A stretch of DNA of 64,000 nucleotides from Plicaturopsis crispa FD-325 SS-3 (Eukaryota; Basidiomycota; Agaricomycetes; Amylocorticiales; Amylocorticiaceae), in contig KN832559.1 of assembly GCA_000827205.1 (NCBI GenBank), forward strand, positions 905,453-969,452, given 5' to 3'. Below the pieces are notes generated by a model that saw only the letters and a list, made by a program, of their open reading frames with translations, had not been told where the DNA came from and searched no databases. A program made the translations under genes and the position numbers. How positions within the stretch are numbered: position 1 is the stretch's first letter; each line of letters starts with the position of its first letter. Shown piece after piece: positions 21,320 to 32,651 of this stretch.

Positions 21320-24019
21320 ATGTCGCCAGGCTTGGCCAAACTGGTCTTCGTGTCGGTCTTCGCTATAAACCGTGTCCTCTGGTCTCAAGGTCGCTATGGA
21401 ACGCTGCCGGCGAGCAGTCATAAGTCCTTAGGGGCTTACTTTGCGAAGAGAGACTTGTCTTTCGGATCGGAGCATGGGAACACAAGTTATGCAGTATCGC
21501 AGACCAAGGTGAGTGCAGGACTGCGCAGGGGCATAGGACCTTGTCGACTGACCAGACGTCCCAGTGTGAGCCTTTGTCGTTTCCCGTCGAGTCGCAGTGC
21601 GCACACGTCCGGGAAGCTTGCATCAAGCCAGATACCGTCCTACACATCCATTACCTCCGATCCTACTTCTGCGCCAAACCCAGCTTACGCCCCCTGCACT
21701 TCGCGGGGCTTATCGTATGGCTGGTATTTCTGTTCAGCACCCTCGGCATCTCCGCCTCCGATTTCTTCACGCCCAATCTCGCAACGATAGCCCAGCTCCT
21801 GGGGCTAGACGAGAACGTCGCCGGCGTGACGTTCCTTGCGTTCGGAAATGGCAGTCCGGATGTCTTTTCCACATTCTCGGCCATGCGCGCTAACTCGGGC
21901 AGCCTGGCCATTGGCGAACTACTCGGTGCGGCGTCTTTCATCGTCTCGTGCGTGGTGGGATCCATGTGTATCATCAAGCCGTTCCGGGTCAACCGCGCAC
22001 CGTTCCTCCGCGACGTTGGCTTCTTCACCGTAGCTGTCGTATTGCTGCTAGTGATATTAAGGGACGAGCGGATCGTCGCATGGGAGGCGGGAACCTTGAT
22101 CGTGCTATATGTCGTTTATGTGCTCGTCGTCGTCATCGGGTCCTGGTGGGAACGTAGGCGCGATCGGAAACAGCGCGTCGAAGCGCTGATACGCGCAGAG
22201 TATGGCCCCGAAGACGCTCCTCCGCCCTCTTTATATGTCGAAGAACCCTACAGGGATGACCGTGAGCCTCACGTAGATACTCTGACCGTGCCCCCTGCTC
22301 ACGTTTTCGAAAAAGCTGCTTCGCCTCGAAATGAAGAGAGATCACTAGTCGCGCCGACACCTATCAGGCCGCGTGCAAAATCCTCTCCTCACCCTCCGCG
22401 GCTAGGCCTGCAAACCTCCGAACTGCCTATACGACCGCATTCACGCACGCCCTCCCCGACACCTGGCTCGACACCATACCTCAACATGCCATCGTTTTCC
22501 CTGGTCGGCGCCCTCGAATTCCGTCAAGTCGTCGCATCCCTCCAAAATCAAGCCGCCAGCTCGTCGCTCAGCGTTTTCGACACCCCAGTCACGCCATATG
22601 CAGGTGGACACTATCACCACCACCCTTACCATCACCACCGCTCTCGATCACACACCCCGACGCAGGATCAGGACCCCTTTGACGCGGCTCTCGGCGTCCC
22701 TCTGAACGAGCGCCCACAATTACTAGTCACCCCTGCTGCGAACGATGAGCACTACGGTGGCCATCCACCAGAATACTTTGGCTCCAGCCAATCCTCTATA
22801 CCTACCATCTCCCATACCGCCGCCTCCCCAACAGCTTCAGACGACGACACCGAGTCCCGAACGTACACACCGCCGACACGCCGGCAACGTATCCTGCACA
22901 CACTAAGCCGCGTGTATCACATCCTATGCCCATCCTTACATAACTTCCGCTCCAAGACATTCGTGAGCCAGGTCGCCTCCCTTTTCGCCGCCCCGGCCGT
23001 CATGGCGCTTACACTCACCCTGCCCGTCATCGTGACGCCGTACGAGAGCCCGTACTCGTCCGCTGAAAAGTCTCCGGGCGAGTCGGCGCGGCTGATTGAC
23101 TTTGAGGAGGAAGGTATTGAGCGCACGCTCATCGCGGAGGAGGAAGTCGCCGACGAGATGCACGAGCTTAAATTCAACAAGTGGCTGATGGCCACGCAGT
23201 GTGCGCTAGGCCCGCTGTTTTGCGTCGCCGTCCTCTTCAGTGCGTTGCCTTCCGCCTTCTTTCCACTCCTGCGCATCAAATTTTAATCGTGAACGTTAAC
23301 GATACCAAATTAGACGGTACGAAACACGAGATGTGGCTCCTGATAGCCACCGCCATCTCTGGTCTCGCTGTCGCGGCGCTGGTCGCCATATTTGCGGACA
23401 GGGGCGAGCATCCTACGGCACGCATGGCGCGGTGCTCCATGGGCTTTATGGTGGCTATCGTTTGGATCATGGCTATCGCAGACGAGGTGGTCAATGTCCT
23501 CCAGGTACTGCTTATGCTACGGGACACATGGGAATGGTGCTGACCTCCTGTTCGTTGTTCGTGTGTTAGACGTTCGGTTTCATATTCGGGCTGTCGGATG
23601 CGATCATTGGTCTGACGATATTCGCGGTCGGGAACTCGCTGGCGGACCTCGTCGCGAATATGAGTGTCGCCGTAAGTCCCCCTTCAGCATCGTGCTACAC
23701 GTCGTATCGCTCACGCCCGCCCCAGGTATTCGCGCCCATCATGGGGTTCTCCGCATGCTTCGGCGGGCCCATGCTAAACATCCTCCTCGGCGTCGGCATA
23801 TCCGGCTCGTACATCATCCAACAAACAACCGAGCCATACAACCTCCGCTTCTCCTCCACCCTCGTCGTCAGCACCGTAGGCCTCCTCGCGCTCCTCCTCA
23901 CCACGCTCGTGTTCGTCCCGCTGAACGGGTACTTCCTCACGCGCAGATGGGGCATATTTCTGATTGCGTCGTATGTGGTGCTGATGAGTGTTAATGTTAT
24001 TGTGGAGGTTAGGAGTTGA
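21320..24019 (+). CDS. Sodium/calcium exchanger family (CaCA) cation antiporter
   Basis: A membrane antiporter, most like the fungal NCX-type proteins placed in the vacuole or ER, which would move Ca2+ out of the cytosol against Na+ or H+. The first alpha repeat is visible as TFLAFGNGSPDVFSTFSA followed by SLAIGELLGAASFIVS. The second is TIFAVGNSLADLVANMSVA then APIMGFSACFGGPMLNILLG. About ten to twelve hydrophobic helices flank a long cytosolic loop (roughly 22170-22900). The loop is Pro/Ser-rich and contains a His cluster, HYHHHPYHHHRSRSH, near 22610-22655. ATG 21320 begins a leader-like helix. Introns lie at about 21510-21557, 23240-23313 (joining LF to NGTKHEMWLL), 23504-23570 and 23672-23726. 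It ends with VEVRS and TGA at 24017-24019. All key acidic and Asn residues of the two repeats are present. Confidence 0.9.
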
Positions 24020-24469
24020 TTGTGCTAAGGATTGTGCATGGGATGGTTATGGGTGTGCGGGGGTTTTGGGGGGTGGTATTTTTTACATCTAGGAACGATA
24101 TAATTAGTATACACGCTATGCACTGCACATTCATTTTTTTCTTGTCCTGAGGGTGTCCCGAAGGTAGAGTCCGATATCAAGCGCGTGTGTTGCAGCCGCC
24201 GTACCTTGTACGGGGATGGTAATTGCATGACCGCCGCAAGCGCCGCCAGCGCCTTTTCAAGCTTCGTTCATCATGCATCACCGCTGGGCGCTTGAGCAGG
24301 TCCGAAGCTGAAGGCTGGTACGTTGACCTCCTACCTCGACCTCCCGATTGAAGACTTCGTCGTCTGGATTGACTGGCAGGTGAGTTATGCCATTCCGAAG
24401 TCTACTATTATAATGGACACCGAAAACGAACGAACCAGCACTAGGCTACACAAAACGCCAAGTTAAATC
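24020..24469 (+). other. Intergenic with G-rich stretch
   Basis: This holds the 3' UTR of the exchanger gene and the promoter of the paraoxonase-like gene. Four G-runs at 24040-24073 on the plus strand could form a G-quadruplex. A weak TATAAT-like motif near 24410 lies about 60 nt before the next ATG. No gene is seen. Confidence 0.4.
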
Positions 24470-25841
24470 ATGCAACAGCGCACGCGGCTCAGCCTGTTCG
24501 CACTGTTTCTCGTGCGTAACGCAAATACAGTTCCCTCCACAGCTCAAATTCATACTGATCGTGCCGCATACGATCACACAGGCAGCCTTCGTCTGGAGAA
24601 ACGGACGTGTCATGCGAAATTTCCTCGTCCTGTCAGACTTCCCCGCCGGGTACTATGCCGGCGGGGACTGGCAGACACAGTGCGAGGTGATCAAGGACGA
24701 GCCAGCCGGTGCAATGAAATACTGCGAGGACGCGACTTTCTGGGACCAGCTCGACGGTGCTGGGAAGGTGCGCGAGCGCCTCCTGCTCCTCAGCTGTGAT
24801 CCCAACCGGAAATCGTGGAACACCGTGATGGGACCTTTGAACGACCCAACGCCCCTCGGAGCGCTGTGGTTGTATGCGCCCTCTGCCACTGGGACAGAGA
24901 AAGCTACGCCGCAACGCGTTGTGCTCCAGGGATACCCGCAGGGACACGATTTCCACCCTCTTGGGCTGGAGATCTACCCTTCCCGAGATGGCACGGACTC
25001 GAACCTGTTTGTCGTCAACCACGCCCGCCAGCGCACAGTCATAGAGCAGTTCATCGTGTCCCCTGCCTCGCCGACGGAGGCGACATGGGTTCGCACTATC
25101 TCGCTCAAGTACTTCGTCTCGCCCAACGCGCTTGCCCTCACCTCCCCCACTTCGTTCTATGTCAGCAACGACCACTTTTTCACGCGTAGACTGCCCGCTC
25201 CGTTTGGTGGAATCCTTCCCATGATCGAGTCGACGTTTGCATTGCCGTTCGGATGGCTCGCACATGTCTCGCTCGAGGGAGGGGATAAAGGGGAAGTGAA
25301 AGTCAACCACAAATTCTCTGCGTTCGGTGTACCGTTTGCCAACGGTGTCGCCATCTCGCCCGATGGACGAACGGTAGCGCTTTCTGCGACATCGTTCGGC
25401 CGCGTCAACTTCTATGCTCGCGACGCAGTCACTAACGACCTCACGTTCACCCATGCGGTGCAGACGCCTTTCACTCCCGACAACATCATGTACGACGACG
25501 ACGGCACGCTCATCGTCGCCGGCCACCCGCATTTCCCCTCCGTCATCGCCGTCGCCGCTAATAAATCCGAACGAGCGCCCAGCTGGGTCATTTCCCTTAC
25601 GCCACGGAGTCAAAGTTTTCTCCAGGATGAGTCTAGCGTTCTACCGGCTGCATATGACACCGCGGCGCCAATCAGTGCCAGCTCTAAGGTGCCTGCAGTG
25701 CACAGCCATGCCGTTGAGACAATTGTCCAGAGCAATGGCACTGGGTTCTCGACGTCTTGTACGGGACTGCGGGACTCCCTTACCGGCGTGGTTTATGTTA
25801 CCGGCTTATACGAGGAGGGCCTGCTGGCGTGTAAGCCTTGA
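24470..25841 (+). CDS. Paraoxonase/arylesterase-like six-bladed propeller hydrolase
   Basis: ATG 24470 begins MQQRTRLSLFALFL, which joins AAFVWRNG across an intron at 24512-24581, giving a signal-anchor or signal peptide. The remaining exon is uninterrupted to the TGA at 25841. Family motifs include DFHPLGLEIYP, VSPNALALTSPTSFYVSND, GVPFANGVAISPDGRTVAL, TPDNIMYDDDGTLIVAGHPH and a C-terminal TGVVYVTGLYEEGLLACKP. These match the calcium-dependent phosphotriesterase/serum paraoxonase superfamily, where Asn and Asp residues bind Ca2+ at the propeller centre. The substrate is probably a lactone or ester, but it cannot be read from sequence. Two cysteines, one near the N-terminus and one near the end, could form the disulfide known from paraoxonases. 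It looks intact. Confidence 0.82.
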
Positions 25842-26487
25842 ACGCGCATAAGTTTTGCTCACGGGGTGATGTGGACGGTTGCTTGCTAAAATGTACAATA
25901 CATGAACGAATTCAAGTACAATTGCTTACTCCAGCTTGACGGAAAACGGGTTCCTGCCCACGCAATGCTCCGTGGTACGGTTCGTTCGTTCTCTCGGGTA
26001 TGATAGTGATCTCGTCCCGCCCGTGATATCCGGGTCTCTGATCCATGCATTCTGCATGTGTGGCGCCCACTCGAGGAAAATACGTATTGCGTCCTCGTCG
26101 GGCATCGCAGGTCACTCGCATGAATGATACATATTGGGCATCCATCTAAGAATACCGTGGCGCTATAGCTTGCGAAGTTCACAGCACGCTGAATACACGA
26201 TTGATTGAGCAGAAGGGACGTGCAGACGATTAACGCTAAGCCCACCTCGTTATGCATCGCCTGACGCACGTTTCTGACCATTCTGGTCGGCGCAACGCGG
26301 TGGATCACGGTCAGCAGAAGATAAGGCCAGATTTTACGCAATGTTCTGCACGACTTATCTCACACAGGTCGCAGTACCGCGTTTTCAAGAGGCGAAACTG
26401 CTACCGGAGGGCGAGGCTGGGAGTTGATCGGAAGCCATTAATAGTAGGAGATAGTGGATATCGTGAACAAAGCTTATTAGCGTGGTA
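25842..26487. other. Convergent intergenic, no firm gene
   Basis: Between the ends of two convergent genes. A minus-strand open frame at 25886-26341 lacks an ATG at its start and has an unremarkable composition, so I do not call it a gene. Confidence 0.4.
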
Positions 26488-26931
26488 CTAGTTGCAGTAT
26501 TCCGGGCGAATGTCTTCCTGACGGAAAGGACCTCTGAGACTTCTGAAGCTTCCCCCGGACGGAACTTGATATTCAATCTCGTAGCCCCAGCCAGCAATCT
26601 GTTGGTGGCGCGTCAGCACAGACATGAAGCAGTCTCATCACGAAAGACGTACCGACTTGAAAAATTGCAGAGTTCCTACAACAAGCCCCACAACCCAGCA
26701 GTTCGTGCGGATGCGAACTTGCACGGTCTGGCTTTCTGATAGATGGTACAGTTGCGACACTGTTTCTCGGAAAGGTCCATTACTGGGATTCATATTGCCA
26801 AATGCCTGTGGAGATACCGATGACATCTGAGGATGCATTGACAGGATGGGACATGAGCCTACCGGATTGCGTGCAGAGGCGTCTGGTGCTCTGCCCACTG
26901 GGTGTCCCATACCTCCAAATTGGTAAGACAT
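26488..26931 (-). CDS. Small orphan protein, TATA-driven
   Basis: ATG 26931 (MSYQFGGMGHPVGRAP) reads about 93 residues, then an intron at about 26597-26649 joins LQFFKS to IAGWGYEIEYQVPSGGSFRS and the stop at 26488-26490. An alternative splice (intron about 26829-26863) would remove VGSCPILSMHPQ in frame. A clear TATA box (27012-27019) sits about 80 nt upstream of the ATG, which supports a real, possibly strongly expressed gene. No signal peptide or known domain is visible. There is one hydrophobic patch (NCWVVGLVVGTLQFF). Function unknown. Confidence 0.5.
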
Positions 26932-27011
26932 AGTTGTTGTTGGGCAGTGGGACTTGCGATGTTGGTAGTAAGGGTGATGGCGAGGTTCTAGCTTGGTCGT
27001 AGATAGACCCG

Positions 27012-27019
27012 TTTATATA
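27012..27019 (-). promoter_or_regulatory. TATA box of the small orphan gene
   Basis: TATATAAA on the minus strand lies about 80 nt before ATG 26931. The sequence between reads like a 5' UTR rich in C and A. Confidence 0.5.
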
Positions 27020-27886
27020 GACCCATAATCTGTGTGCAGGCGCTCGAAAGAGACGCCGAAGATCCTCGGACAGTGCGTGGAGGCCACGCAAGGAGTATCG
27101 AGTCCGAAAAGATATGCGCAGCATGACATATGCACACGTCCGGTGTTCAAACGAAGAGGGACTGAGAGCAGAGACAGATGTGATCCTCGCTCATTCTATG
27201 CCTGGAGTCCAGCAACACAATCAAAGACCAGATGTCGCTGCAGAGACAGGGACCCAGAGGTTTTACATCTCAGCCATGCGAAATATTCCGCATAAAGCAC
27301 TCAATCCTTACCTTGATTGCGTTAAAAGCCTCGGCTTCACGTTTTCTCTGCCCTGATAGTAGAGCTCCCTACCACTGCCATTGTAAGTGGTGCCGACCAG
27401 CCAGACGTGTTCTTTTTGCACAAGAAGCGACGATAGGATTGAGCATGTGAGATCATTCGAGTTTTCTGAAGCAAATTTAGCGTTGTAGAGAGAACATGAG
27501 TGGAGCGCAAGTACGAATATTATCCGAGTCGTCAATATTGGTCGCCCATGATGGTCAGGTCGAGGCATGTTCGCGGGGTTTGGATATTCTCCGAGTTCCG
27601 AAATCGTGGCTGCCCGGGCAGCCAAGTTGCGCCACTGTGTTTCTTTGTACTCGACCTTGCGCGTTCACGATATTCTTGAATCGAATCAGCTCCTCTCTAC
27701 CGGCGACTAGTTGTACTGTGGCCTAGCTTTCTGCACGAGCTTTCATCCCCTTGTTCTGCTTTCCTGTCTCCTCGATCCTCACCATACGCGCCTTTAACTT
27801 CGCTCGGAGCAGTTATAACGCAGCGGACGCGATCGGCCATCTAGGTCGTTGCAAGGCTCTCGTGGACGCGCAGGTACCCACGAGCC
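27020..27886. other. Divergent intergenic region
   Basis: It lies between the small orphan (-) and PalA/Rim20 (+). A minus-strand open stretch at about 27280-27640 ends in a possible splice donor (a frame reading GQRKREAEAFNAIK, then GTAAGG), which hints at an exon, but no partner exons were found. Otherwise nothing is seen. Confidence 0.3.
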
Positions 27887-30800
27887 ATGCCAAATCAACT
27901 TGCTATACCATTCAAGAGAACCTATACGCCACCCATAAGGCAGGCGACGCGTGACTATTTACTAGAGCACGGCGACACGCATCCTGACACAGTCAAATGG
28001 GATATAAATCAATGGGAAGCTCTCCGTAAAAACGGAGTGGGCGGTACTGTCCATGTGAATCGTATAGACGCGACCATCAGGTCAGTCATTCGTTCACGAG
28101 CTTTTCGGCATCTCATGGCTTTTCAAGCTACCACGCCCAACTTGTGTTCATTTTGACGAAGCTTCCGAATGATGTCAGTGTCTATCACCGATCGTTCATC
28201 CGTCGAAGATGCTATATTTTGTTTATAGATAAACCTAGAAATCTCATACGCGACTGCGTTCGCGCCGAGCGCTATCCCGATCGGTCTGCGAGACCTGATG
28301 TTTGAACGCGCTTGTGTACTATTCAATCTAGCCGCGTTATATTCTCAGCTGGCTGGAGCAGAAGACCGCTCAAATCCTCAAGGAGTCAAGCGGGCTAAGG
28401 TATACTTCGAAGTGAGCAGACATGCCTTAGCGTCGAAATTCCTCCGTTCATTTCTTTCACTTCAGAGCGCAGCTGGCACACTATCATACCTCAACACATC
28501 TGTCCTTCCTAAATTTTCGTTGCCCGATAGCGAGGAGGATAGACCGCTTGATCTCACAGAACCTTTCATCAAGAGCCTAGAGTTGTTGATGCTTGCTCAA
28601 GCACAAGAGTGCGTGTGGCAGAGAGCTGTGATGGGTAAAATTCACGTTGCCCAAGTTGGTATGGACGTCACTTACCATCAATACCGCAGACAGTATGAAG
28701 AACGGCGTGATAGCCAAGCTCGCTACTCAGGTATTCGCCTTGTTATTGATACTCACTATCAAAACCGCTGACGGTAAATAGGTTTCGATATATTACAGTC
28801 ATGCAGCCACGACTATTCAAGAGGCTTCTCCCGATATCAGGGAGATATTTCCTCCTGTGAATACTCATTGCTTAGTCGCAGAACTGTTTCTCACGACGAT
28901 ATAGCACTGGTTACCACATCTGCAGGCCAAGGAGCATCATTTCAGTGCAGCAGCACAGTACCGGAAAAGTGTCGACGAATTGGAAGCTAATGAGTGAAGA
29001 TAAACGAAGTTGATTGTTGATCTCATCCTCATCTTGACCTCAGGTATGGCGTAGAACTTGCACGGCTAGGGCAAGCACAGGAAGACGCCAAGAAAGGATA
29101 TAATATAGCGCGGCGAGGGGGCGTTGCTGAGGATGTCCTCAAAGACGTGAAGGCAAGTACGACTAACGACCGCCACCATTGATAATGTCATTAACGCCGT
29201 CACCAGTCCATCCTTGACAATGTAGAGAAGAATATCACCCGCGCAGAACGAGACAACGACTTGATCTACCATCAAGACGTGCCCGCTGTGTCATCTCTTC
29301 CGCTGATCGGGGCGGCACCGATAGCCAAGAGCAATGTTCCTCCGGGGCTTGCAAACCCACAACATGCTCTGGGTGATCAGCAGGCCATTTTTGGGGATGT
29401 ACTTGCGGCTGGTGCTCGAAGTGCCATTGGTGAGTCCTTTTTGATGCATTTCAGTGAGTCCCCCATTTGACGCAGAGGGAAACGTGGTTTTTAGACATAT
29501 ATAACCACAACAAGCAAGCCTTGATCGAGGAGAAGATAACGGAGTTTGTCAACGAACTGGATGCTGAGTGTGACGAGTGAGTGTTCCCGCAGGCACTCTT
29601 ATGAGAATGTATCTGACATAGCTACTCAAGGACCCTCCGAGTACTCAAACTCCCGTCCGCACTTGATGCGTTAGAGAAATCCGTCGGGCTACCTACGAGT
29701 CTGCTGAAGAAAGCTGAGGAGGTGCGGCTAGAGGATGGGCCTGCGAAGATTGAAAAGTTTATCGAGGATGTGGAAAGGCTCGCGGTGCACGTCTCCAACA
29801 TATTGGATGAGGTATGCCTACACTTGCTTTGACTCCGCCACTCCTCATACTCATTTGCAATCTCAGGCGATGGATATCCTCGACAACGAAGCATCAGAGG
29901 ATGAGGCGGCACGGAAGTCTGGCCTAATCGATCGTCCATTCTCACACGATGCCAACAAGCACCTCGTCGAAAAAGAGCGCAGATACCGTGATGTGGTGAG
30001 ACAGGCCAAGGACAGCGATGCCCTGGTAGTCGACAAATGGGAGCAATGGGAGAAGAACATCACTGATCTCACGCTAGACCCAGTACGTCGTTCAACCATG
30101 CAGTATTTCACCTGTCTCATATAGGTCTCCATGTCAGGACGAGCTGGAAGAACTTATCCCATCCACAGCCGTTCCGTTCTCGAGCCGTCCGAAATCTGCT
30201 AACGCAGAGACGCAAAGTCATGCTCGCGCGCTCCGGGTATTGCTCGAGTCGCTAGATGACCTCCGAACTGCTCGAGCTAGCCTCGTCGAGCGTGCGGACC
30301 GCCTTTCTGAAGCAGATGATATCCAACCTCGAATTTTGAAAGCGGCCGCAGGCATCGAACGATGGGCCGAAGTGCAGCCTGTCATGTTCGAGGACATCAT
30401 GGATGAGGAGATGGCGAAATACGACAAATTTATCAAGGGTGTATCACAGAACGGCGAAAAGCAGGAAACGATGCTTGAAGAAATTAGGGTACGCAACTCC
30501 CGCTAACTGGTTGCTCGCACGATGGACTCACATCCTGCTTCAGAGTCGCAACGAGGCCTTCCTGTCGTCCCGCAAGGACGACCCATCCATTAAGGAGCGC
30601 GAACATGCGCTGCAATCTCTCGATCTAGCGTATCATAAATATCGCGAAATCAGCCACAACCTTGACGAGGGATTACACGTATGTATTCTTCGAGCGTTCA
30701 TTGTCGTTTTATGTCAGCTTACAATACCTCAGTTCTATAACGATCTGGCGGGAATACTCCAGCAGTTCAAAGAATCCTGCCAAGTCTGGGCCCACACGCG

Positions 30801-31169
30801 GCAGCTCGAAATCCAGTGCGTTACGCTTTCAATTTCCGATCCATTTGTTGGGGCCCTGACCGCCATTGCCGTAGATCGCTTCACCAATCGATGCAGTCCA
30901 TGTCATTGCAGGATGTGACCACGGAGCCAGAACGTCCTCAGCCGAAGTCTGCTAAGACACCACGCCCACAAACGCCCCCGACTGTCGTTGCCCCTCCTGT
31001 GCCCGTGCCTCACAGTGTAAACCCGACACCACGAAAATCAGGGAAAGCACCGTTGAAGGCACCACTGCCTTCCCTCAAATCGGATGAGTGGGAGTCTCTG
31101 GAGTTACCCCCGGGCCCGCCACCGAAGACCAAGTCCCGAACGCCCCGACATGCAGTGCCTCAAGCCTGA
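27887..31169 (+). CDS. RIM20: BRO1-domain pH-response scaffold PalA/Rim20
   Basis: ATG 27887 begins MPNQLAIPFKRTYTPPIRQA, a typical PalA/Rim20/ALIX opening. The BRO1 domain continues over short exons: ISYHAQLVFILTKLPND, INLEISYATAFAPS, LMFERACVLFNLAALYSQLA, SAAGTLSYLNTSVLPKF and LMLAQAQECVWQRAVMGKIH. A long helical V domain follows (for example LVEKERRYRDVVRQAKDSDA and FEDIMDEEMAKYDKFIKGV). The C-terminus is Pro-rich (ELPPGPPPKTKSRTPRHA). In fungi this protein binds ESCRT-III Snf7/Vps32 and YPXL motifs of the PacC/Rim101 transcription factor, so that alkaline pH triggers its cleavage on endosomes. The Pro-rich tail favours PalA/Bro1-type scaffolds. Bro1, the multivesicular-body paralogue, is the main alternative. 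More than ten introns, and frames are intact. Confidence 0.85.
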
Positions 31170-31350
31170 GGCCCGACGACGTGTGCATGACCTACGTGCT
31201 GCGATAAAGTGTAATCTTCATACTTTACTGGACTTTTGGATGTAGTTAACAGCTATTGGAATCAATGACTAGTAGTGGTCGATCGAACGTCATTCACTCA
31301 TGCTTCATCAAGTAGATTCAGAAGACACCCCGGCCGTTCGCATGATCGTG

Positions 31351-31396
31351 CATGTAGTAGGTCTAGTCCTGCACATGTAGGAGGTCCAGTCCTGCA
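31351..31396 (+). repeat. 23 bp tandem duplication
   Basis: Two copies, at 31351-31373 and 31374-31396, both run CATGTAG(T/G)AGGTC(T/C)AGTCC and end TGCA. They differ at two positions. No function is evident. Confidence 0.75.
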
Positions 31397-31422
31397 AAGG
31401 CAAAGCATTTCGAGAAAACAGT

Positions 31423-32378
31423 CTGTTATTGCGGCGCTTTGCAGCGCAAACTGTTATGTACTCCGTAGCGTATTGACAAGCGACGAAGGGGTAGCCTTAC
31501 AGACGACAGAGCATCTACCATCCACGACCTGAGCGATATTGTATATGATGAGTTAAGTACTATTCACTACAAGAGAGAATACGCACGAGTGGGAAGGGGA
31601 ATGGGAGCTGGGAGCGACGTCAGGGCTGGGATATGGCCTGGGGTAATTGATTTTCAAGAAGGCAGCGTCTCAGCTTGATCCCCGTCCGAATAACCGCGTC
31701 GACTCATCATCAGCGGGCACTAGATGTGGCCGCGAAACAGAGACTTGCAGGTTTTCGTAGGCGACGAGCGGACAATAGCCTCTGATGTTACCAGCCAGTT
31801 AGAAATGGACCCCACAGCGAGGAGGACACACTTACTTGACGTCAAGATTCACCATCGGTTTCCGAGAGCGATCCACAACGTTTCGAGCCCGACGGGCTCC
31901 GAACCCGACGGGGAGAAACCCATCGGGTGCGATCGGGTCAGACATGCTGGTCCCGACAAGGTGCGCAACTATACGTTGCAACGACTGTACGCCGTTGGCG
32001 ACGGTACGTCTGGAGGAATGTCATGAGTATGATGGCATTTCCTGGGATGACTAACTTACCGCTGTTGCTCAGCGGATGGCAACCAGTTCGAACGATCGAA
32101 CTCCCACGTAGTCTGAACGAGCTCTATCGCCGGTCTTCAGCAAGTAGACCATACTCGCTATCCCATGCAAAGGTGCCACTCACCGAAAGCGCAAGGTCAG
32201 ACAAATCCGAGTAGCCGCAGTGAGGAAGACCTCATTTGAGGAAATCCTGTCTGACAGTCCACTGGATTCGGGGCCAAAGCCCCTACTTTGTTTTACAACG
32301 GCTGGCTGATGGTTCAGAGGAATTCAGACATGCTCCTCATAATCGCAGCGACACTACGCACCGGCACCGTTGGGAAGG
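31423..32378. repeat. Dispersed unknown repeat, copy A
   Basis: Collinear similarity to 47780-48690. Shared blocks in order: CTGTTATTGCG; CTCCGTA, then TTGACAAG, GACGAAG and GGTAGCC; GGGCTGGG, then ATGGCCTGGGGTA and ATTTTCA; ATTTTACAACGGCT-like; CGTTGGGAAGG. Spacing between the second and fourth blocks is 822 bp here and 809 bp in copy B. Sequence between blocks is much diverged. The minus strand has stops where copy B has an open frame, so this copy may be the more decayed one. Confidence 0.6.
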
Positions 32379-32651
32379 ACAGCGGTCAAACTGGTCGACG
32401 ACGAAGAGCTCGCGGGATCGATGGTCAGACAACCTTATACCAAATCTACTTCAGGGCCGGTAGGTAGGTCACTTGGGTCGACCGAAAGTTATAGGCGCAT
32501 GTTGGACGCATGTACTTATCGTCAATACACGTCAATGCACGCACAGGTAACATCCGGTTGGTTTCAACTAACTCTGGAAGGTGACATGTGGCATGCACAA
32601 GGTATCAGATATATGCGTGTTAGACACGACACGAGGAGAAGAGGAAGTCGG

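Larger units (their letters stand above)
31170..32651. other. Gene-poor region holding repeat copy A
   Basis: Plus-strand open frames here are short and unlike known proteins. The stretch contains a 23 bp tandem duplication and the first copy of a dispersed repeat, listed separately. Around 31880-31930 short palindromic GAGCCCGACGGGCTC-type sequences could fold as hairpins. Confidence 0.4.

Noticed and set aside
24633-25613. Minus-strand open frame of 326 codons
   Set aside because: It is antisense to the paraoxonase-like gene, has an Arg-rich composition typical of shadow frames and no domain.
25886-26341. Minus-strand open frame of 151 codons downstream of the paraoxonase-like gene
   Set aside because: It starts with TTG, not ATG, has no recognisable motif, and no exon partner was found.
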